Shown: positions 34,401 to 38,398 of the stretch, piece by piece
Position numbering within the stretch: the first letter of the stretch is position 1
How the letters are laid out: each line of letters opens with the position of its first letter
NCBI GenBank assembly: GCA_938010785.1
Contig: CALLVC010000472.1
Span: 1 to 38,398 of the forward strand
Direction: 5' to 3'
DNA length: 38,398 nucleotides
DNA from: an uncultured Saprospiraceae bacterium
GTDB lineage: Bacteria > Bacteroidota > Bacteroidia > Chitinophagales > Saprospiraceae
Translations under genes and position numbers: made by a program
Notes under the pieces: generated by a model
Databases searched by the model: none
Told to the model about the DNA's origin: nothing
What the model saw: only the letters and a program-made list of their open reading frames with translations

Positions 34401-36619
34401 CGATGGAATCGGATGGAATTTTTACTTATACGCCTATTAATACTGCTTGTGGTTTAGACCAATTTTCCTATAAAGTTTGTGATGGTAATTCGGGTTGTTG
34501 TGCGACTGCGGTTGTTGATGTGAATTTTGGAGACAGCGAACCACCCACTTTTGTGGACTTACCTATTGATATTACTATTGGATTAGATGATGTGATTCCT
34601 GCAGCGGCCATAGTTCGTGCAGTTGATAATTGCCCAGCCATAGAATTAGATTTTGATGAAGAAAGCACCCAAGACAAATCGGGGTGTGGAGCATATGATT
34701 ATCAGATTATTAGAACTTGGACGGCTACGGACCAATGTGGAAATGCAATCAGCCATACACAAACCATTAGCGTGGTAGATGAAACTGCACCAGATATTTT
34801 TAGAATTCATACTTTGCCAAATGGTAAAAAAATGGTTGCTGGTGTGATGGAGTTTACTAGCCAGCATTGGAAAACAGTGCACCTACCTTTTAACTTTTCG
34901 GACAACCCTATTGTTTTTACTCAATTAGTTACCAATAATGAAGCGACTGCAGCGACCGTTCGATTGAGAAATGTCACCCAGAACCAGTTCGAAATAAGAC
35001 TACAAGAAGCGGAATCTGATGATAGTATTCATGTTCAGGAAAGTATAGCTTGGATGGCTATAGAAACGGGTATTCAAACAACGGATTATCAATTTCAAGC
35101 GGATACGATTCCTGTAACACACGGTTGGGCAACTGTCTCTTTTGCCGAAAGTTTTGCTAGTATTCCACTCTTTTTTGCCAATATGCAAACTACTAGAGAT
35201 GCGGATGCGGCTACTTTAAGAAATAATGGGGTGAATTGGAATAATGGAAAAGTAAGAATTCAAGAAGAAAATTCAGTAGACCTTAATTTATCTCATTCAA
35301 CAGAAACTGTTGGCTATTTGGTGATAGACGATGCGGGTAATTTGACCAATCAATCTGGAGAAATAATTGGGGAAACTGGTAGAAAGAAGGTAACGCATGA
35401 ATGGCTAACTATTGACTTATCTAATAATTATAATAATCCTGTTGTGATTGCCAATAGTTTATCTATTGATGATTTTGACCCAGCTACGGTTCGAGTTCGA
35501 AATGTAACGGCTACTAGTTTTGAAATTAAAGTAGAGGAGTGGACTTATTTGGATACGATACATCGCCCCGAAACGATAGGATACCTAGTTTTTGACGGTA
35601 GCTTACCGCTAGAAAAACCTACTAATTATTGTGGCGATAATAATAACGTTCCTGACTTTTCTGATGAACTCATTGCTTTAGACAATACAGGTGAATTTTT
35701 GATGGTTGGATACGAAGAGCGAATTGACTTTACAGGTACCGAACAACTTATTCATCGAGATTGGGTGGCTACGGATATTTGTGGAAATAAAGGTGTAGCT
35801 ACTCAAACGATTGCTTGCCCAGGCATTGCCATGAAAACAAAGGCTATTTTACAAGGAGCAATGATTGGTAACAATTCTAATTTGATGAGAGATGATTTGC
35901 GGAAAGCTAATTTAATCCCCTTAAGAGAACCTTATACGGATAGTCAAGGATTTGAACATGTTGGGGCTAGTGGAGGCGAATTGCTTAATGAGGATTTATT
36001 ATTAATCGAAGGGGCTGATGCAATTGTTGATTGGGTCTTTTTAGAGTTACGAAGTCCTTTGAATAATAATTTTGTGGTTGCTTCTTCAGTAGGATTAGTC
36101 CAAAGAGATGGCGACATAATTTCTAATAAAGGGGATTCTTTGATTGTTTTTCCTAGTGCGATGGCTAATAATTATTATGTCTCTATCCGACATAGAAATC
36201 ATGTTTGTCTAGTGAGTAAAATACCTTTTGAATTATCAGAAGACAATGTACCTATGGTTGATTTCACCAAGCAAGAGACTTTTGGTATTAATGCGGCGGT
36301 GGCCATGAATGAAACAACTTTTCAACTATGGGCGGGAGATGTCAATCAAGATAATTCAGTGATTTTTCAAGGTCCACAAAATGACATTTTTCCCCTGTTT
36401 TTAGCTGTAATAGCAGACCCTGAAAATACTAGATTTATTGATAATTTTGTTAGTGAAACCTACTCACCAGGAGATATTAATTTAGATGGAAAAGTGATTT
36501 ACCAGGGACCTAATAACGACCAGTCTTCTTTATTATTTAATACTATTTTGGTGCACCCTGACAATACGACCTACTTTTCTAATTTTATTCTTCAAGTTCA
36601 AGATAAAGGTGGGGAATAG
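31472..36619 (+). CDS. Secreted beta-helix / lectin-like repeat protein with dockerin-like C-terminal module
   Basis: A 1715-aa exported protein. After a signal peptide (about 1-23): an EICYNGIDDNGDGLIDEADP calcium-type motif (31-50), a SLREAIAAS motif typical of parallel beta-helix proteins (about residue 85), and a beta-helix region (about 175-505) with recurring N-Y-GI and N-I-x turns. A second IDDDGDGLVDCADPDC (about 640-655), Ig/PKD-like domains, an SprB-like repeat, a Big_9/cadherin-like domain and a HYR-like domain follow. Three H-type-lectin-like repeats (about 1108-1380; VRLRNVTQNQFEIRLQE, VRVRNVTATSFEIKVEE) precede the C-terminal module (about 1451-1715: LQGAM, LMRDDLRKANLIPLREPY, IVDWVFLELR, two QGP-ND loops). 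It lacks the shared N-domain. A surface glycan-binding or degrading role is plausible; no catalytic residues were identified. Confidence 0.85.
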   Translation: MGSFIHKTIYILFFLFATSLLKANTFSLTSEICYNGIDDNGDGLIDEADPLCITIEVTTTADILDGDVSSVENLENNVGPDGAISLREAIAASQATPSNGIFYSIGFDLPNYDFNHFYYQEDNLPNQVSITNKIRTTAIDDSTIDDMDVDYPRSWFQFPINTTLPPLADNILIDGYHLRQTKMNENVFGGALNTALRIEIVPTGDFPIFIINEAQEVEHEVLIRGLSLNASKEAIIINEGTKGNVWLSGNYIGIDPTALTINPIQRNLIQIKTTNRPIIIGSNQDGVADDGEINLIAGVSTNQQAIFLEDAEGVSISHNYFGIGLDGQMDLNGGEGNAIYSSGGRKNKFTFNNISFFETGFELFQSIGDTLQNNLIGVNAADFSNSVIANIGALTKRCDDLFIKQNTIANSQIGWRFIETVKTQFIQNELYGHLTVGLSLLDEAIDGARKNEFNFIYQNSIHDNFIGILIGLDADENAFVQNSIYNHGSIGIDLSATDTNADGITINDFGDLDNGPQQLLNYPSLSVTNYTVVSATIEVDLDINDNFDNQLGYRIEFFANSSTTDRGGEIYLGYLDVDGDVTKEEVILNLPETVANDFHISATTTVIKSPAFTALVPELAFGATSEFSESVALPIAEICDNNIDDDGDGLVDCADPDCSNYQDAGQITGAEAECVSFDPALIGNATTPLVDRRETIFYQWQKSTEENDNWSDITGAERITYDPMLITQTTRYRRLTKKHLCNEWLPSNVIEKRIKPLPVAAIFTKPDGSDLCSGIPYLFEAQDAGVGSKYTWSFGELASADSVMGKGEHAISFSNPIGETINNTFIELQVEQEGCTHAATINYSIHPILETINVSATQPSSCGGTDGSISVVAAGGLDACIAMSIDGGATYLLENQLTVNDLGVGGYDLYIKYCTDGCPINAGLITLSDPAAIEAVNDTVSGYCPGVLFKGNVAINDVLGDNPVFSLAADATNGRVTMESDGIFTYTPINTACGLDQFSYKVCDGNSGCCATAVVDVNFGDSEPPTFVDLPIDITIGLDDVIPAAAIVRAVDNCPAIELDFDEESTQDKSGCGAYDYQIIRTWTATDQCGNAISHTQTISVVDETAPDIFRIHTLPNGKKMVAGVMEFTSQHWKTVHLPFNFSDNPIVFTQLVTNNEATAATVRLRNVTQNQFEIRLQEAESDDSIHVQESIAWMAIETGIQTTDYQFQADTIPVTHGWATVSFAESFASIPLFFANMQTTRDADAATLRNNGVNWNNGKVRIQEENSVDLNLSHSTETVGYLVIDDAGNLTNQSGEIIGETGRKKVTHEWLTIDLSNNYNNPVVIANSLSIDDFDPATVRVRNVTATSFEIKVEEWTYLDTIHRPETIGYLVFDGSLPLEKPTNYCGDNNNVPDFSDELIALDNTGEFLMVGYEERIDFTGTEQLIHRDWVATDICGNKGVATQTIACPGIAMKTKAILQGAMIGNNSNLMRDDLRKANLIPLREPYTDSQGFEHVGASGGELLNEDLLLIEGADAIVDWVFLELRSPLNNNFVVASSVGLVQRDGDIISNKGDSLIVFPSAMANNYYVSIRHRNHVCLVSKIPFELSEDNVPMVDFTKQETFGINAAVAMNETTFQLWAGDVNQDNSVIFQGPQNDIFPLFLAVIADPENTRFIDNFVSETYSPGDINLDGKVIYQGPNNDQSSLLFNTILVHPDNTTYFSNFILQVQDKGGE

Positions 36620-36719
36620 TAATTGAAGATGATTCCGTGATAGCTGTGAATGCTTCTTTGGATATTCAGTATGGAATATTGTTGTATGTTTCATCGGCTA
36701 TAAACTCATCTTTTTTCCA

Positions 36720-36745
36720 TATTTTTGCTTAAATTGCTAAGCAAA
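36720..36745 (+). promoter_or_regulatory. Possible -7 promoter element overlapping an 8-bp inverted repeat
   Basis: TATTTTTG (36720-36727) fits the Bacteroidota -7 consensus TAnnTTTG. It overlaps a perfect inverted repeat, TTTGCTTA and TAAGCAAA with a 6-nt loop (36724-36745), which ends 10 nt before the TTG start of the sensor gene. An operator or an early leader hairpin is possible. No good -33 TTTG was found. Confidence 0.3.
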
Positions 36746-36755
36746 TAAATACTAC

Positions 36756-38398
36756 TTGAGAGAACACATACCAAATACAACCACTCCTATATGGATAATA
36801 GCGTTTTTGCTTTATGCTATGCTATTATACTCGCCTGAGTTAAACGCTCAAAAACAAGTTCCTGCACCCTTTTTTGAATTCGAACAAATCGACTTACCCG
36901 GAGGATTACAAGGCAATACCGTGAACTGTATGGTGCAAGATGAATATGGTTTCGTTTGGTTTGGAACGGTTAATGGGCTGACTCGCTACGATGGACGAGA
37001 TTTCATTAGATATCAACATAATCCATTAGATAGCAATTCGCTCATTGATAACTATGTCGAATCTATGCTTATTGATAGCAAAGGAAATTTTTGGGTAGGT
37101 TCTCTTGGCAAAGGTTTGACAAAATTTAATCCGAATAAACATGAATTTGTCCGATACTCACCTGAAAGGAATCAGCCCAACGGGCTAATTGATGGGATAA
37201 TTAATACGATTATTGAAGACCAGCGAGGAAATATTTGGTTGGGAACGAATACAGGTATCACTCAATTAAATCCTACTACTGGAAAATTTATCCATCATAC
37301 ATCCGCTGACAATAATGATTTGAAAGATGGCAGGGTTAGAGTTTTATATGAAGATACCGAAGGAATGATTTGGATAGGTACTGGTTTGCCTTGGGAATAC
37401 AATCCTGCTAAAGGTGGGCTGTTTAAATTAGACCCCAATAATGGAAACCTAACGGCTTATATGCATAATCCCGATGACCCAAGGAGTTTGAGTGATAATA
37501 GAGTAGGGGCCATCTTTGAAGACTCCAGAGGGAATTTTTGGGTAGGTACTATGGGGGATGGCTTGCAGACTTTGAATAAAGAAACGGGTGAATTTACAAG
37601 GTATCCTTTTAAGGCAGGAAACTCAGATGAACTTAGCCGCCCTTTTTTAACCCTAGACAAAACAGTTGATGTTAATTATTCTCAAGTTGGGTTTATTCAT
37701 GAAGATAAAGAAAAAAACTTATGGATTGGTGCGTTTTATGGGGGGGTGAATGTTTATAACCCTGTGTTAAAAAGACAGACCCATATTGAACAAAATGCTC
37801 CTTTTCAAAAAGGGTTAACGACTAATTATATCTGGGATATTTTACAGACAGATGACCAATCTATTTTTATTTGTACTGGTGGAAATGGGGGAGGTAAAAC
37901 TTATAAAGTTAATTTTAAAACCAGTCATTTTCCTTTTTATAAAATTGAAAACAATCGACAAGTCAGCTATTTAACAGAAGACACCAAAGGAAATATTTGG
38001 TTAGGTTTTTTGGATGGTCGTAACCTCATTAAATTTAATGACCTTTCCTTTGGGGTGAATGAACAAGAAGGTTTAAATATTCACAACATTGAAGAAATAG
38101 AGCGAGTGAATGTCCCTAAAGACATTAAACAATGTGGTGATATTTTGTTGCAATTTACCCCAAAGGGAATTCAATTAATTGATGCGCAAACGAACCAAAT
38201 TAAGGTAGAAATTCCTGTTGAAGCAGAAAAAAATGAATTAAAGGCTCACACTATCTGGATTATTCAGGAGGACTTAAATCACGATTATTGGATTGCTACT
38301 TGGGGAGGAGGACTCTTTTTTGTAGATACTCAAAAAGGAACCATTACAAATTTTCAACACGATAAAGCTACAGACAATAGTATTGGTGGGAATTATGT
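36756..38398 (+). CDS. Two-component regulator propeller sensor, N-terminal part (runs off window)
   Basis: An open frame of 547 codons continuing past the window end and therefore absent from the ORF track. A TTG start is chosen because an in-frame stop lies at 36738-36740 and the next ATG (36819) would cut the signal peptide (MREHIPNTTTPIWIIAFLLY...LNAQ). The mature part shows at least seven Reg_prop-type blades: GFVWFGTVNGLTRYDG, GNFWVGSLGKGLTKFNP, GNIWLGTNTGITQLNP, GNFWVGTMGDGLQTL, NLWIGAFYGGV, GNIWLGFLDG and WIATWGGGLFFVD. Such periplasmic propellers normally precede a Y_Y_Y domain, a membrane segment and a histidine kinase, often in glycan sensing. The kinase part is not visible. Its position beside the lectin/beta-helix gene suggests, but does not prove, a regulatory link. 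Confidence 0.85.
   Translation, partial: MREHIPNTTTPIWIIAFLLYAMLLYSPELNAQKQVPAPFFEFEQIDLPGGLQGNTVNCMVQDEYGFVWFGTVNGLTRYDGRDFIRYQHNPLDSNSLIDNYVESMLIDSKGNFWVGSLGKGLTKFNPNKHEFVRYSPERNQPNGLIDGIINTIIEDQRGNIWLGTNTGITQLNPTTGKFIHHTSADNNDLKDGRVRVLYEDTEGMIWIGTGLPWEYNPAKGGLFKLDPNNGNLTAYMHNPDDPRSLSDNRVGAIFEDSRGNFWVGTMGDGLQTLNKETGEFTRYPFKAGNSDELSRPFLTLDKTVDVNYSQVGFIHEDKEKNLWIGAFYGGVNVYNPVLKRQTHIEQNAPFQKGLTTNYIWDILQTDDQSIFICTGGNGGGKTYKVNFKTSHFPFYKIENNRQVSYLTEDTKGNIWLGFLDGRNLIKFNDLSFGVNEQEGLNIHNIEEIERVNVPKDIKQCGDILLQFTPKGIQLIDAQTNQIKVEIPVEAEKNELKAHTIWIIQEDLNHDYWIATWGGGLFFVDTQKGTITNFQHDKATDNSIGGNY

Overview
The window looks like a Bacteroidota chromosome, most likely from the Saprospiria/Lewinella-type branch (inference). 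The evidence is two proteins ending in a gliding-motility-associated C-terminal domain (type IX secretion, type B), one ending in a type A sorting tail, SprB-like repeats, a Reg_prop-type sensor, AT-rich DNA without obvious Shine-Dalgarno sequences, and very large repeat-rich exported proteins.

Layout. 1-547: non-coding, with a 191-bp nested palindrome and a hairpin built from 7-bp repeat units. 548-7628 (+): a MoxR-type AAA ATPase, a 1370-aa membrane chimera ending in a formylglycine-enzyme-like domain, a family 2 glycosyltransferase and a FemAB/GNAT-like protein. 7937-14391 (-): two secreted proteins with type B sorting domains. 14392-15867: a 1.48-kb AT-rich divergent spacer with no convincing gene. 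15868-36619 (+): four secreted proteins of 2686, 1908, 294 and 1715 aa. 36756 to the end (+): the N-terminal part of a beta-propeller sensor, which the ORF track misses because it runs off the window.

The six large exported proteins form one mix-and-match family. Five carry the same N-terminal domain of about 150 residues (six copies, because the 1404-aa protein has two). Three end in the same C-terminal module of about 265-300 residues, which contains two dockerin-like Asp/Asn loops. Between these ends sit very different spacers: about 17 Ig-like domains, a very long acidic thrombospondin-type-3-like array, SprB repeats, or a beta-helix with lectin-like repeats. The set looks like a surface adhesin, matrix or scaffold locus. 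Whether the two shared ends bind each other is the main open question.

The second unusual signal is in the DNA between genes. At six gene boundaries the spacer is made largely of short tandem units of 7, 8 or 9 bp. At five of these, an array is followed or faced by its full or partial reverse complement. Several arrays start at or within a few bases of a stop codon. The unit differs between loci while the layout stays the same.
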